From Bremia lactucae (taxonomy: Eukaryota > Oomycota > Peronosporomycetes > Peronosporales > Peronosporaceae): a stretch of 57,761 nt of DNA. The notes below the pieces were generated by a model. The model was not told where the DNA came from. It ran no database searches and worked only from the letters and a program-made list of their open reading frames with translations. The stretch lies in NCBI RefSeq assembly GCF_004359215.1, contig NW_027152196.1, positions 151,837-209,597 on the forward strand. The letters run 5' to 3'. Position numbers and translations under genes: made by a program. Positions 8,889 through 20,000 of the stretch are shown one piece after another; positions within the stretch are counted from its first letter, which is position 1, and each line of letters begins with the position of its first letter.

Positions 8889-10171
8889 CTACCATTTGGA
8901 TGACTTGTACATTTGTAGATACGCTAAGTCGCACGGCTTGCTCTTCGATTGCATAACTACAGTAACCTTTTCCGCTTCGGTCGATCGCCGGCAAGATTTC
9001 AGCCCGAATTGCGACAGATGAAAGTCAATATGGTCCGTGGTCTTTTGATGCTGAAAAGGCACTTTCGCTTTTGGCTCTTGATTCATTGAGCGCGAAATCT
9101 TTAACGCATTCCGTATCACGTGTCGATGTTGTCGCGATTTTACAGACGAAAGGTCGACAGACTTGTTGCGACTTCCAGAGGAGACACGACTCGATTGTCT
9201 TGACTCTTTCTTGAGCGATTCAGCAGTGCGCGTCATCGGGAGTTTTTCGAACGTATGATTTGCGTTACTTGTAGCAAAATACTCATCAAGAACAGAATTG
9301 AGCACCTTATCGGCAACGGGGCCCTTCCGCTTCTTGAAAGTGTTTGTACGATCCTTTTGCTTGAGTACGTTTGAATCTGCTAGCGAAAGCTTTTGCATAT
9401 CCGACTCTTCTAAAAGATTAAACGTTGGCTTGGGTACGGATAAACGATGCATTTTGCTGGAAGGAGTGCATAAAGTATTCAAGCCTATTGTTTGAACCAA
9501 GTCCTTTGGTAAAGAAGTAGTGCTAGTCGTTGGAATTTGGACGTTCGTAACGCTTCCATTGTTTCTCGCTTCCTGCTCCGTGGCATTGGTTTTCATAGAC
9601 GGTCGACTCCTGGATGTCTTGAAAGCACTGGACGAGTCGCCAACTTGAGAGGCTGACGGAAGGATGGAAGTGTGACGTCGAAAGGGTGCCACGGGGGAAG
9701 ACTCGTGCTCGAAAAGCTTGTGATTCTCAATCGGACCACGTCGAAATACTTCAACCTCTTGTAACTTGCTTCCTACGGATAGGAATTTCGGTCTTGGTTG
9801 ATCCCTACGAATGCATTCCCGATGTTCTCTCGTCATGACCGAGAGCGATTCAATGCGAGGTCTTCCAGAATTAGGTAGATGAAAGCGGGACATGCGACTT
9901 CGTCGATGTTTTGGCGACGACTCCTCGAAAGACATGACATGATGCTGAAGTTGTCGAATGCACGGGAGACACGCGTGTTGATGCCGAGCAATCTTCGAAG
10001 TGGCACTGTAGCATTCGTCGCAGAATTGCTGAAACCACACAAAAAGAACGTGTGAAACGATTGTGGTTTTGCAACAAGAAGAACGATTTTACGCACAATT
10101 CGACAAAAGTGGCAGATTTCGCGGCTCGTGGGACTCGTGGGCGAACTCTTGACACCTTTGCAGTTCACCAT
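8889..10171 (-). CDS. Zinc-finger (FYVE-like, partial) host protein, two exons
   Basis: This is the one convincing host gene. Exon 1 is 10171-10097 (25 codons) and exon 2 is 10028-8889 (380 codons with the stop), giving 404 residues. Splicing joins C20-x2-C23 of exon 1 to C28-x2-C31 of exon 2, followed by C45-x2-C48. The spacing C-x2-C-x4-C-x2-C ... C-x2-C equals the second part of a FYVE zinc finger; the first Cys pair and the RxxHCR motif are missing, so it could be a shortened FYVE-related or other treble-clef finger. The rest is Ser/Arg/Lys-rich and probably disordered, with no membrane segment. An alternative start is the Met at 10040 in exon 2, which would lose the first Cys pair. Codon use looks intact, without stops, unlike the neighbours. 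Confidence 0.7.
10029..10096 (-). other. Spliceosomal intron, 68 bp
   Basis: On the minus strand it starts GTGCGT and ends GTGGTTTCAG, fitting the oomycete GTRNGT ... YAG consensus. It is phase 0, and removing it brings two CxxC pairs into zinc-finger spacing, which is the main argument for it. Confidence 0.7.
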
Positions 10172-11815
10172 TGCAATTCAGTTTTGAAAGCGACGGGCAG
10201 TCGCACGCTGATTGTATACGAACTATTTATTGGCACGCAGTGCTGCAAAGAAGCAGACAGCTTGCTAGAGAAACAGACGATTATCGTGAGGAGGTATTGA
10301 ACTTGCACGGGTGCTGACGTGCTGTGGTAGAAAAGCAGCTGGCGACCGCACAGTTTATCCGAGTCGATAAAGTTAGGTGCCTTGTACTTTGCTAAGATAT
10401 TGTACCAATTCTACTGCATTGAGTCACTCACTACTTCTACTCGTGCGCCTAGAATCTTCCAAAACACGAGAAACTCAATTTTTTATAGCAAAAGGATGGC
10501 CATGTCATGCCGTTGATGCATTGACGAAAGGTTAAACTCCATTGTGAAAAGTAATTGTGATAAAAAGAGCTGATGTATCGCAGATGACCAAGATAGGATA
10601 GTGTGAGCCCGCTTTTATCTGAACAGGTGGTCTTTATTTTGCGATGGGGGGCTGACATATTAAAGCCTTTTCAAGGATGAAAGACAGCTTTCACGCAACT
10701 AAGTTTAAGTAGCAAAACACCAACGTCCTCAATTTCTGCCTCAGTAATTGGCCAAGACCGCTAAATTTTGATTGAATACAACATACCATCTATTTGCAAT
10801 TGAAGATTATTCTTCATATGAGCTTTTGAGGAATTGAATATCCTTTTTTTAAATGCTTCAAAAATAAACAATTGAATCATCTAGAAAAAAATGTAAGCCA
10901 CCAAAAACAGCAGATACTCACGCGCTCGATCTACAGTACAACTTCTATCATCAGAAACATCATTCTTATGTTTATGGTAAAGCCCATGTCAACGCGTCCT
11001 TAAAAGGCTGCTGACACTTTAGCCTAATTAGGGCTTGCTCGTCAAGGGTACTCAAAACCGGATCGGTTAACTGAAGCTTTGGCAGAGTGTTCGAGACCGC
11101 GATTAAGCAAATGTTATAAGTATCGAACTTTATGTTTTAGAAAACCATCACAGCAAGTCTCATCTTTCAAGGGTTGCTTACAATCAAAGCGTATTGACAG
11201 GCAACTAAGATGCTGACGTCATAGAAATGAAAAAGCACATTCCACCAGCATGGATTTTTCTCAAAGCACCTGCGACAGCTACACAAATGATTAGGTCACC
11301 AGTTAGTTCTAGCTATGCATATTTAAGCAGTAAGGAAGGCATGTCTGTAGCACAAAAGTCACCAAAACCCTACGGCTTCTAAAAGCTGGAAATAAAGCCT
11401 CACAGCAAAACTTTTTTTGGCCGCCTTATGAAGTAGAACCTTTGAGATGGAGAGGGCCAGAGCACAGAAAAATCAAGGCATTCCATTTTACCTCTCTATC
11501 CTTGCGCTCTCGTTTACAGCAAAGAAATGGGTGATAAAGTAGTAATGGTCCATCAACTTGCTCTATTTAGTGCTAGTTCAGTCTGACGTAGCCAATACTT
11601 ATCATGACCCTGCTTTGGACTGAATGTAAAAAATACGCTTATTGGCAGTCAGTTGTAACAATAGTGTTGTACTGAATGTGAGGCTTTCGTTCCGCGTCGC
11701 CAATTTTAGAGAATTGCTTGATTTTAGTCTTGAAACCAATACAAAAAACGGGACAAAAGTGTTGATTCTAAGGAAGTTTAGCTAGTTCGGGTTGCTATGT
11801 AAATCAGAATTTTTT
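10172..11815. other. Low-repeat intergenic region, no gene supported
   Basis: About 1.6 kb upstream of the zinc-finger gene. It contains no LTR or pol sequence that I can recognise on either strand, and no open frame longer than about 80 codons with recognisable features. The part next to 10171 presumably holds the promoter of that gene. I could not identify a definite initiator element. Confidence 0.5.
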
Positions 11816-12036
11816 TTGCAGTATCATTGCCCACTTGGACATCGTCGTGACGATTGAATCCAATCCATTATCTGCCATTAATATTCACCAGTGGCTCAAA
11901 CAGCTTCTACACACTCACGGAAGCCAAGGTTCTTCCTTGCGCATTTATGCGCGTGCTTCAATCTACTCGGCTAAGGCGGATTCCTTCTTACTACTTACTG
12001 TGTTACGATTTCTGCACAAAATGTTGTTTATCATGA
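11816..12036 (+). pseudogene. Possible exon remnant cut by LTR insertion
   Basis: A pyrimidine-rich run ending TTTTTTTTGCAG at about 11811-11822 looks like a 3' splice site. It is followed by an open frame (HLDIVVTIESNPLSAIN and on) that runs to about 12041, directly into the family C LTR that begins at 12037. This may be the 3' part of a host exon truncated by the insertion. No domain is recognisable, so this is weak. Confidence 0.25.
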
Positions 12037-12500
12037 TGTAAAGGGGTGTCGTCACATAAGTATTATTTCCTAAAAAGGGAAATAACAATAATTAATTCCT
12101 ATAAGAGGAAATAAACAAAGAAATCCAAAATTATTATCCTTATTAATTTTGACTTAAATAGTTCCAAAAAAATACCAAATTTGGTATTAATGATGCAATA
12201 AAACATTGGCTCTATTGATTATTTGATTAAAGTCTAAATCAACCCCGCCAATCGTTCCAAGACACGATTGCGCGGTGCGCTAGGAGGCTCCATATTTAGT
12301 TATACATTATTATGCTAAGTTAAGTAGTAGACAGAAGATCGTTACGTTGGAACCTAAATATATTAATACAGTTTTACTTTTCCCTAATTCTAATCCTTTG
12401 AATTACCTTTGGTAGCTAACGACCCTTAGCAACTTCAAAACCTTCCTCTGTACCCTTCTGTACGTAAAGTTTCGAGACACCTAACCTACTCTGTAGTCAC
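12037..12500 (+). repeat. 5' LTR, family C (3' end missing)
   Basis: It starts TGTAAAGGGGTGTCGTCACA and aligns along its length with the LTR at 26347-26839 (shared ATTAATTCCTAT, GATTGCGCGGTGCGC, CCTTTGG-type segments). The last about 60 bp of the family LTR (TACTGATCAGTACTAG ... GCGTTACA) and the primer-binding site are missing. Confidence 0.82.
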
Positions 12501-12559
12501 TGTTGAGACAGCAGAATTACATGCGGTAATGGGCCGACGATTCCGCGTCGACCCGATAG

Positions 12560-13145
12560 CTTAAAGATAGAAATCTCTAAGTTTATAGGCAGTCGAAGGC
12601 GATTCCCTTTTGGGATGGTTCGTCGGATTCGACGAGGCATAGAAGCTCGTTGTATCAGTGATGATGCGACGAAAGTGAATTCTGGCATGTCCAACTTAGC
12701 CGGACGTGTCAAATCTTGGGCCTTATGGCTCAAGCTTTGATACCCTTCCGTTTTTGGGTCGTATGAGGTCTTGAAGAGCCGGCTCAGACATACATTTGAA
12801 CCGCCACGTGCCGAATTCAGGTCTCGGGCTGAGCTCCTGGATTTGAAGCAGGGCAAGCGTGATCTACACGCTTATGCCCAACATACACGATACCTGGTCA
12901 GTCGTATCGTGAGTCATCCAATAGATGAACAAACACACGTAACTGTGCTTATCAAAGGTCTTGCAGACGGACCTGTTAAGACCCACCTGTGTCGGCTAGA
13001 ATTTGAGTCACTAGACCAAGCGATCTCCATCGCGGAACAGGAGGACTTTAGCCTGAAACAGGCCTTCGTCCACTCAAATCATATCGCCCACCGAGATGAC
13101 AAGAGAATGAAGGTCGAAAACCCTTGGATCTCTCGTGTGTAGAGA
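12560..13145 (+). pseudogene. gag: Gypsy gag, capsid part (family C)
   Basis: The plus strand encodes a Gypsy capsid in several frames: VEGDSLLGWFV near 12590, then LRHTFEPPRAEFRSRAELLD (about 12780-12840) and LKQGKRDLHAYAQH, DGPVKTHLCRLEFES, ISIAEQEDFS up to 13142. The order equals the intact-looking stretch of family B gag at 15950-16454. Frameshifts and stops interrupt the first half. Confidence 0.78.
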
Positions 13146-13149
13146 GCAA

Positions 13150-13560
13150 GAAACCTCGCTTTTTTCAAGTTACAAACCCTCGCCGTTGCGGTTTCGCAAC
13201 AGCGTCGGATCCGCGTCCTTCGCTGTTCCTAGCGAGAGGTCAGTCTTTTCGCTCAGTGTTTTTAGGCATTGACCGTAGGGCACTACACTCATATGCGTAG
13301 TGGCCCATTTTTTGACAGCGATTACATTTTGTAACCCACAAAAGTAAAAAATCTGGCCAAGATTACGCCATATCACGCATTCATACATTTGTTTATGATA
13401 GGAAGGCCTACTCAAGAGCACTTCCATTTTCTTCAAATCTAATGCTACCTGCTCGTGAAGCATTTTCTTAAGATTGTGGGGATGGGATGCAGTAATTGTG
13501 ATGGACCCATGCAATGCATCGTGAGGCACGAAAGCTCCTGAATTTTACGGATCGAAAAAA
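13150..13560 (-). pseudogene. gag: Inverted gag zinc-knuckle segment
   Basis: Within the plus-strand element this about 400 bp reads gag on the minus strand: KKWATTHMSVVPYGQCLKTL and then DADPTLLRNRNGEG, the segment around the zinc knuckle that is on the plus strand at 49290-49440 and 16560-16760. Plus-strand gag-pro resumes at about 13560. A local inversion inside the element is the simplest reading; an assembly error is possible. Confidence 0.65.
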
Positions 13561-13689
13561 ACGGTCGTAGTCAGTAGGTGCGTAGCGCCCTACTGATCTA
13601 ACAATGTCAAAAGATGTTGCAGGTCTTTTGACGAAAGTTGCTCCTCACACATTGTGTGTGACTGCCCCAAGGGATGAGGTTAATCTCAT

Positions 13690-14000
13690 CACCCTGATTG
13701 TGTCAAATAAAAATTGCCACTTAAGCCCCTAGTCGGCTGTGGGGCGTCAAATATTGTTTTAGACGCCAATTGCTAGAAGATCGCAGGCTCAAATTCATTA
13801 AGCGCGATAATAATCTCCAACGAGGATGACAGTGAGTCTAGCAACAGACGGATTCGTAACGGTTAAGAAATGTGTAGCTAGTAATAAATACACGTTTAAG
13901 GGTAATGAGTACGATGATGATTTCATCGTACTAGATTATATGACAAACTTGATGTCATCATTGGATTACCATGGCTCAGAAAATTTGAGCCATGTATAAA
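13690..14000 (+). pseudogene. pol: Gypsy retropepsin, catalytic Asp lost (family C)
   Basis: The protease active site reads LVGCGASNI at about 13729-13755, with Gly in place of the catalytic Asp; family B keeps LVDCGASNN at about 16928. The flap-side segment YDDDFIVL (about 13910-13932) and the DVIIGLPWL-like end (about 13950-13975) follow with frameshifts. The codon change is GAC to GGC by comparison with family B. Confidence 0.75.
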
Positions 14001-15167
14001 TTGGCAGCATCAAGTCGTGACGATGCTTGTCTCTGTTCATCAGATGGCACACCGATAAACGTCTTAGAGCGTCCACAAGTGTGTGGATGTCCTACGAGTG
14101 AGTGCGATGGCCAGCCTCACTTGTGATTCGGTTGTTTGCATGGCTGCACAAGACTTCAGCGTGAATTTCCAACAAACTGTGGAGTTAGATCCCGACGGCT
14201 GTGCACAAGCTTAGGCAGTGTCGAAGCTCAACCACTCGATAAGTTGAGTGGTACGAAACAGGGATGCTTGCTTGAAAGCAACATCCAATACATTTGAAAC
14301 ATCTGTCTATAAGAGACAGTGCGAAAGTCCTAGATCGACTGAAGAGTCGATAGTAGCGGATCTCGCTGTGGTAGCGTAACCACAGCTAGAGTCAGCTAAG
14401 AAGGATACTACCCAAAAGATTGGGTGGTCAAAGGTTTCTAAGTACCTTTGGAAAAAGGTTCGAAAAAATAAAAAAAACGAAACGGAGACAGTCACTGTCT
14501 TAGTAAACAATGGATCAAATGTAGGCGCTTATACACTTGATCTATCAGCGCCTCCGAATTTAACTTCGGAGATAACTCATTTGCAAACGTTCGAACCGAG
14601 ACGGTTCTTGCGTGATCAGGGCAGTGGCAAAGTCAAGGAGATCTGCGTACTTGTCAACGATGACTTCTAGGTGGCCGATATTCGGTCGGCAATAGTATTT
14701 TCTGAGAGCGCACGGATTCTCAGTAGCTCATCGATGGACGAAAGTGAGATTAGGTCGTTCCATGTCGAGTGTCGTTGTCCTTAGACAACTTGAACGGTAC
14801 TAACTCAGGGAATACATCCTTAAATAATATTCAATCTCTATGTAGAGGGTTTGTCTTCAAAGACTCCCAGGATTGAGACGTAAAACGTTCAATCCAAGTC
14901 TTCTCATCGAAGCCAGGTTCAAAATGCTATGTCATGAATCAATGGCCATTGCCTCGTAAACAAGTAAGAGCGATCGACAAATTCTTTGCTGAACGCTTAG
15001 CAGCGGGCCATGTGAAGGAATCCATTTCTCCACATAGCTCTCCGACCTTCTGTGTGTGAAAGACCACAGGAGGGTGGCGAATAGAACATGCATTCAATAA
15101 ACTGAGCGCTGCAACTGTACCGGCCCAAACACCGATTCCACGAAAAGACGTAATCATTGATGGTATG
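14000..15167 (+). pseudogene. pol: Gypsy linker and RT N-terminal part (family C)
   Basis: After the protease comes the variable linker, then the RT entry WPLPRKQVRAIDKFFAERL (about 14941-15000) and SPTFCV*KTTGGWRIEHAFNK with a stop in it, and VPAQTPIPRKDVIIDGM at 15117-15167. There the sequence is broken by the family B LTR, and RT continues at 21886. Confidence 0.8.
15163..15167 (+). other. Target-site duplication GTATG, left copy
   Basis: GTATG just before the 5' LTR of the nested element is repeated at 21886-21890 just after its 3' LTR. Five bases is the usual duplication for Ty3/Gypsy integration. Confidence 0.8.
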
Positions 15168-15602
15168 TGTAATGGGGTGTATCGTCACATAGTATTAACA
15201 CTTAAGGTTGTAGATTAATATCTTATCTAAAAGATAGATAATATTTGGATAATATTACTTCACATAGTAATATTCTGAAAGCTTATCCATTGGTAGGTAT
15301 AGGTCTTTATCTAAAAGCTCCGCGGTCCGGTCAGCGCTGGACGCGCGAAAAGAGAGACAGATGAGATCTTATTGCATCTTTTGTATAAGCATATAATTAA
15401 GTAAGTATTAAATAGATAGAAACAGAAGAGCTTAATCATATTTAACACAATTTACTTTTAAACCTCTTTAAAGCAAGTGTTTTAAAGAAAGTCTTCGTCT
15501 GCACGTACTAGTGTACGCGAAGAAATGTGAGTACCACTGCCACTGAAGCAGTGCGGAGTTGAATTGTACTGAAGCAGTACAAGTCGGCAGTGCCCCGCTA
15601 CA
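15168..15602 (+). repeat. 5' LTR, family B
   Basis: It begins TGTAATGGGGTGTATCG and ends CAGTGCCCCGCTACA. The same LTR occurs, often reversed, at 21458, 35798, 38037, 44012, 44632, 44862, 45264 and 56095. Confidence 0.9.
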
Positions 15603-15604
15603 CC

Positions 15605-15620
15605 TGGTAGCACTTTGTAG
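15605..15620 (+). other. Primer-binding site, family B
   Basis: TGGTAGCACTTTGTAG begins two bases after the LTR. It shares TGGTAGCACTT with the primer site of family A. Confidence 0.6.
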
Positions 15621-15763
15621 TCCATCCAAGGATCACAGATTCATTTCATGTTAGATGATAATAAAAATACGCATCACGTTTCGCGTGATAGCTATTCCTT
15701 TTTAAGTGACATAGAAAGGAGTGTGGTCGTACAAACGAATTAAACCGCAGGACTGATGCCATC

Positions 15764-16640
15764 TTGCCCATGTTTTTCGGTTTGGACAATGATTCCCTCC
15801 ATTCTGCCATCGCCAAGTTCATACAGCATGAACTTGACGAGGGGAAGGTAGCATTGCTTAATCAGCAAGACTCTCAACAGGCAGAACTGTTGAGGTTGCA
15901 ACAGGTACAGACCCCTGTACCTGGGATGACAAATACGTATCATCCTGAAACGTTAAAGGTAGACAAATCTAAGTATAGGGGAGTCGAAGAAGATTCACTC
16001 TTAAGATGGTTTGTCGAGTTGGACGATGCCATAAGGGCTAAGGCTCGCCACATCGTCGACGAGCAAATGCAAGTCGCATTTGCTCAATCAAATTGGGCAG
16101 GTCACGCCAACACTTGGGCATTGGACCTTAAGTTGTGCGACCCATATGGCTTTGGGTCGCTACAGGCATTTTGAAGCCCGGCTCAAACAGAAGTTCGAAC
16201 CGCGTAAGGCTGAGTTCAGAGCTCGATCAGAGCTTCTAAAACTCACGCAAGGCAAGCATAATGTTCACGCTCATGCTCAGCACATACGACTCTTAGCGAG
16301 TTGTATGACTAACAACCAAGTCCATGAACACATGTTAATTACGGTATTCATGCAAGGTCTTACGGATGGTCCCGCAAAGACCCACCTGTTCCGCTTGGAA
16401 CTGGATACGCTTGAAGAAGCAATATCCATTGCGGAACAAGAGGACCTTAGCTAGAGACAGGCTCCAGCTAATTTGTCATCGTATTGTCCTCCAAGACGAC
16501 ACGAGCTTGGAGGTTCAGAGCCTAAGGACCTATATTATGTCGAAAGCGAGAGACGTCGCTTTCCGAACAATAAGCGATTGCAGAAATGACATCGCTGTCA
16601 AAAGTTAAATTACTAAGCTTATGAGGTTAGTGCCACACGC
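15764..16640 (+). pseudogene. gag: Gypsy gag (family B), frameshifted
   Basis: The first frame (15764-16174) has a Gln/Glu-rich N-terminal part, PETLKVDKSKYRGVEEDSLL and RWFVELDDAIRAK, the usual start of Gypsy capsid. A frameshift near 16155 moves to 16080-16454 with FEARLKQKFEPRKAEFRARS, LTQGKHNVHAHAQH and DGPAKTHLFRLELDTLEEA. A stop follows EQEDLS. The knuckle region near 16570-16620 reads K-C-H-R-C-Q-K with a stop where the later ligands should be. Confidence 0.82.
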
Positions 16641-16894
16641 CCAGTACCGAGGGGGACTGAACGAACAAATAGACCGAATGCCAAAAAGGGCAACGGTTGC
16701 GGGTCCGACGTTGTTGCGAAATCGCAACAGCGAGGCGGACCGCCAAAAAACGGTCGGAGTCAGTAGGGGCGCAACGCCCTACTGATCCAGCAACCTCAAG
16801 AGAATTTGCAAATCTCTTGACTAAAGTTGCTCCAAACACACAATCATTATGTGTCTCTACACCTGGTGATGAGGCATCCCTCATCACCTTATAG

Positions 16895-17200
16895 TTGAAA
16901 ATGACGAATGATTTGTCATTCAAAGCCCTAGTGGACTGCGGAGCGTCGAATAATATTATTCGGCGCCAGTCGCTAGAGATCGTAGGCTCAAATATGTTGT
17001 GCGACATCCCTCCAACGAGGATGACGGTGCGTCTAGCGACAGGCGCATCGATAATAGTAATGAAACGCGTAGTGAAATTTCACTTCACGTTAAGAGATTT
17101 ACAGTACGATGATGATTTCATCGTACTGGATTTGGATGACAAATTTGATGTTATCCTAGGTGTACCTTTGCTCAGAAAATACGAGCCAAGGATCAGCTAG
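16895..17200 (+). pseudogene. pol: Gypsy retropepsin, active site intact (family B)
   Basis: The 101-codon frame has the active-site motif ALVDCGASNN at about residues 11-20, VRLATGA in the middle and FDVILGVPLLRKYEP at the end, so all recognisable parts of a retropepsin are in one frame. It is the best protease in the window. It should be part of Gag-Pol, not a free gene, so the Met at 16895 is only the first Met in the frame. The linker after it is cut short, and RT begins by 17270. Confidence 0.8.
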
Positions 17201-17269
17201 CAGCATCGATCCGAAACGATGCGTGCCACTTGTTCATCAGATGGCCATCTGATGAACGTTTTGGAGCGT

Positions 17270-18592
17270 CTGTGTGCGAAAGGCCACAGGAGGGTGGCGG
17301 ATAGTGCACGCATTCAATAATCTGAATGTTGCAACGGTACCGGCACAAACGCCGATACTTAAAAAAGACGTAATCGTAGATGGTATGTCTAAGAGGTACC
17401 ATCTATTTGTCTAAGGATCTGATGGATGGGTTTTATCAGATTCTTATGCGTGAACGGGACATCTTGTACACAGCAGTGAGCAACCCAGTGGGATGCTCTG
17501 AAAATGGCTAGTAATGCCTCAGGGGCTTAGTAACGCCCCTGCAACAGATGTGTAACAAATCTTTTGAGACCGGTGCGGGAATTAGCACCGAGTTATTTCG
17601 ACGATGTATTCGTCCATAGCCGAGCTATGAACGGTAAGACGGACGTGGAAGCTCATAAAATTCACGTTCGTCAGGTTCTTTCACTTATTCGAAAACATAA
17701 GTTATATGCAAATCTCGAGAAGTGTATATTCGCGGCAAGCGAGCTACCACTACTTGGGTGCATCGTCGCAAAACACGGCGTGCGCCCTGATTTCGAAAAA
17801 ATCAAGGCAGTTACCTTCTGGCCAGTTCGAGTCGATGTCAAGGGACTTAGAAAGTTCCTTGGTTTAGCGGCGTACTTACACAAGTACTCTCGCAATTATG
17901 CCGAGTTGACAGTTCATCTCTCTCGTGTCTTGACAAATGACGAGAGATGGTTATGGAACACTGATTGTCAGCGTTCGTTCGAAGGTATTAATCAAAGCTT
18001 GATGCAATCGCTCATCTTGGCGATTGCAGATCAAGACAGACCATTCCATGTGGTCTGTGACGCCAGCGATTTCGCAATCGGCTGCGCGTTAATGCAATAC
18101 GATACAGATGGCACGGAGCGCGTCGTCTGTTACCAATTGCGTCAGCTGCAACCAGCTGAACGCAATTATCCAGTGCATGACAAGGAACTCCTTGCCATGA
18201 AATTTGCATTGGCTAAATTTAGTGTCTATCACTTAATAGATAGACCGTTCATCGTATATATGGACCATGCGTCATTACGCAAGGCCGTAAATAGCCCGCA
18301 CCTTTCGCAAAGAATGGCGAGATGGCTATCCTTTTTTGCGGAGTATAATTTCTCCGTCGAATATAAACCAAGACGACTTAATGCCGTCGCTGATGCGTTA
18401 TCACGCCGACCCAATTTCGAGTCAGCAGTGCACTCCAACAGTGAAAATAATCTTATTGTTGCAACACTCACTACAAGTGTTCCGTCGTCAACCTTAGCCG
18501 ATGACATCAAGAAAGCCTACAAAGAAGATAGGGACCTTCTATGTTTGATGGATCACTTAATGAATCCATCCGATAAATCATTTAAAGGATAA
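17270..18592 (+). pseudogene. pol: Gypsy RT and RNase H (family B)
   Basis: The RT N-terminal part at 17270-17560 (TGGWRIVHAFNNLNVATVPA, DVIVDGMSK) has several stops. From 17564 a clean 342-codon frame holds the catalytic loop SYFDDVFVHS (YxDD), the thumb-side KCIFAASELPLLGCIV and FLGLAAYLHKYS, then RNase H with VVCDASDFAIGCAL, YPVHDKELLAM and DHASLRKAV, and the connection LNAVADALSRRP. RT copies the RNA and RNase H removes it. The linker and first RT block between 17200 and 17270 are deleted. Confidence 0.88.
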
Positions 18593-18639
18593 CCGGCTTT
18601 TTTATACCGATTGTCATCCGATCGATACACAGCACACAA

Positions 18640-19490
18640 CGGCTTACTGTACAACACAGCCGCTGCCGGCGACACTCCACGTGTCGCCGTCCCAACTCTC
18701 AATGATTTGCGCTTGTGCACCATGTAAAGTATCACGATGCACCAACAAGCGGGCATCGTGGTCGTGAGAAAACCTTATTCACAGTAAGTCGCGACTTTTA
18801 CCGGCCCCACCAGTATCAGTTCATGCGTAAGTACATTCGTGCTTGCGAGATATGTCAACGGATGACGCCTAGCCCTTCACCCCGTGCACCTCTCCAACAA
18901 CTCCCACTTCCGGCAGAATGTTGGCAGTCCGTATCTATGGACTTCGTCTTCGTGTAATCCGAAGACGATCACAGAAACAATGGAATCCTTGTTTTTGTAA
19001 ACAGATTCAGGAAGATATTCTATTTTGCTTCAGTACTAGAGTCAATCACGGCTCCAGACAGTGCCCGTGTCTTAATCGTCAGGGTATTCAGACTCCACGG
19101 TTGACCTCGTGATCTGGTCTTTGATAGAGACCCACAGCACACGGATGAGTTTTAGCAATCCGTGTTCCGATCTCTCAGAACACGGCTGACTATGTCAACT
19201 TCTGATCATTTGGAGACAGATGGTCAGACAGAACGGGTAAAGCGCGTCCTCGAACAGATACTTCGAGGTTAGTCCAATCGTATTGAAATTGAAGTGAGTT
19301 TTAAACGATGGTCGACTTCCCCATCAACAATTCGGTGCATGCGTCTACGATCGCAACAACCTTTCTTCGTGAATGGCTTACGCCATCCACGCATACCCAC
19401 CAAATTAAAAGCATCCTCTAGTGTAAGGAGGGGGAGACTTGCACAAGCAAAATTAGCTCTGGCTCATGCTCATCACGTGTCGAAATGACC
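18640..19490 (+). pseudogene. pol: Gypsy integrase (family B), many stops
   Basis: The zinc domain HHVKYHDAPTSGHRG ... CEICQRM (18715-18870) has H, H, C, C in order. The core starts SVSMDFVFV and then hits a stop at about 18957; NNGILVFVNRF follows, and the DETDGQTERVKR-like segment with the Glu is at about 19205-19245. The second Asp segment (FDRDPQ near 19115-19135) is degraded. FFVNGLRHPRIPT at about 19365 is the end of the core. Confidence 0.8.
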
Positions 19491-19624
19491 GACGACGCGA
19501 ATAATATCGATGTTAAAGTAATCGACATCGGAAGAGATAAAACTAGCAGCAGTGTTGACACTATTGTTCCAAAAAAATATATAGTACCAGCGAGGATTCC
19601 CTCGCTGAAGAAGAGAAAGATCTC

Positions 19625-20000
19625 ATGGCAGTGCGCACAAAGCACACTGTAAAAAAAGACAAAACAAATCAGTTAGCAGAGGAAGTTCCGCTGGCTCAAG
19701 AATTAGTAGTCCGTTTAGTACAGAATTTTATTGCTTACGCAGTAGACCGGCAGAAGCGGAATGCAGACAAACATGGAAGAGCAAATGTTCTTTCATTTAA
19801 AATTAATGATCTAGTACTACTATCTACGGTAAACTTTCCTAAGCGTGTAGTCACTAACGTGGGTAGTAGTAAACTACTACTCAAGTTCATTGGGCCATTC
19901 CGTGTATGCATCGCAGCGACTATGCGTACACAATATTAGTGCCTTGAAGGATACGAACGCATCCTATGTTTTAAGTTGGTCAGCTCCGCACGTACCATCA
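19625..20000 (+). pseudogene. pol: Gypsy integrase C-terminal region (family B)
   Basis: The frame holds KHGRANVLSFKINDLVLLST and KLLLKFIGPFRV (about 19870-19905), the GPF module that ends Gypsy integrases, then a stop. An acidic Asn/Asp region precedes it. No chromodomain signature follows; instead the sequence becomes coding on the other strand from about 20295 downwards. Confidence 0.72.
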
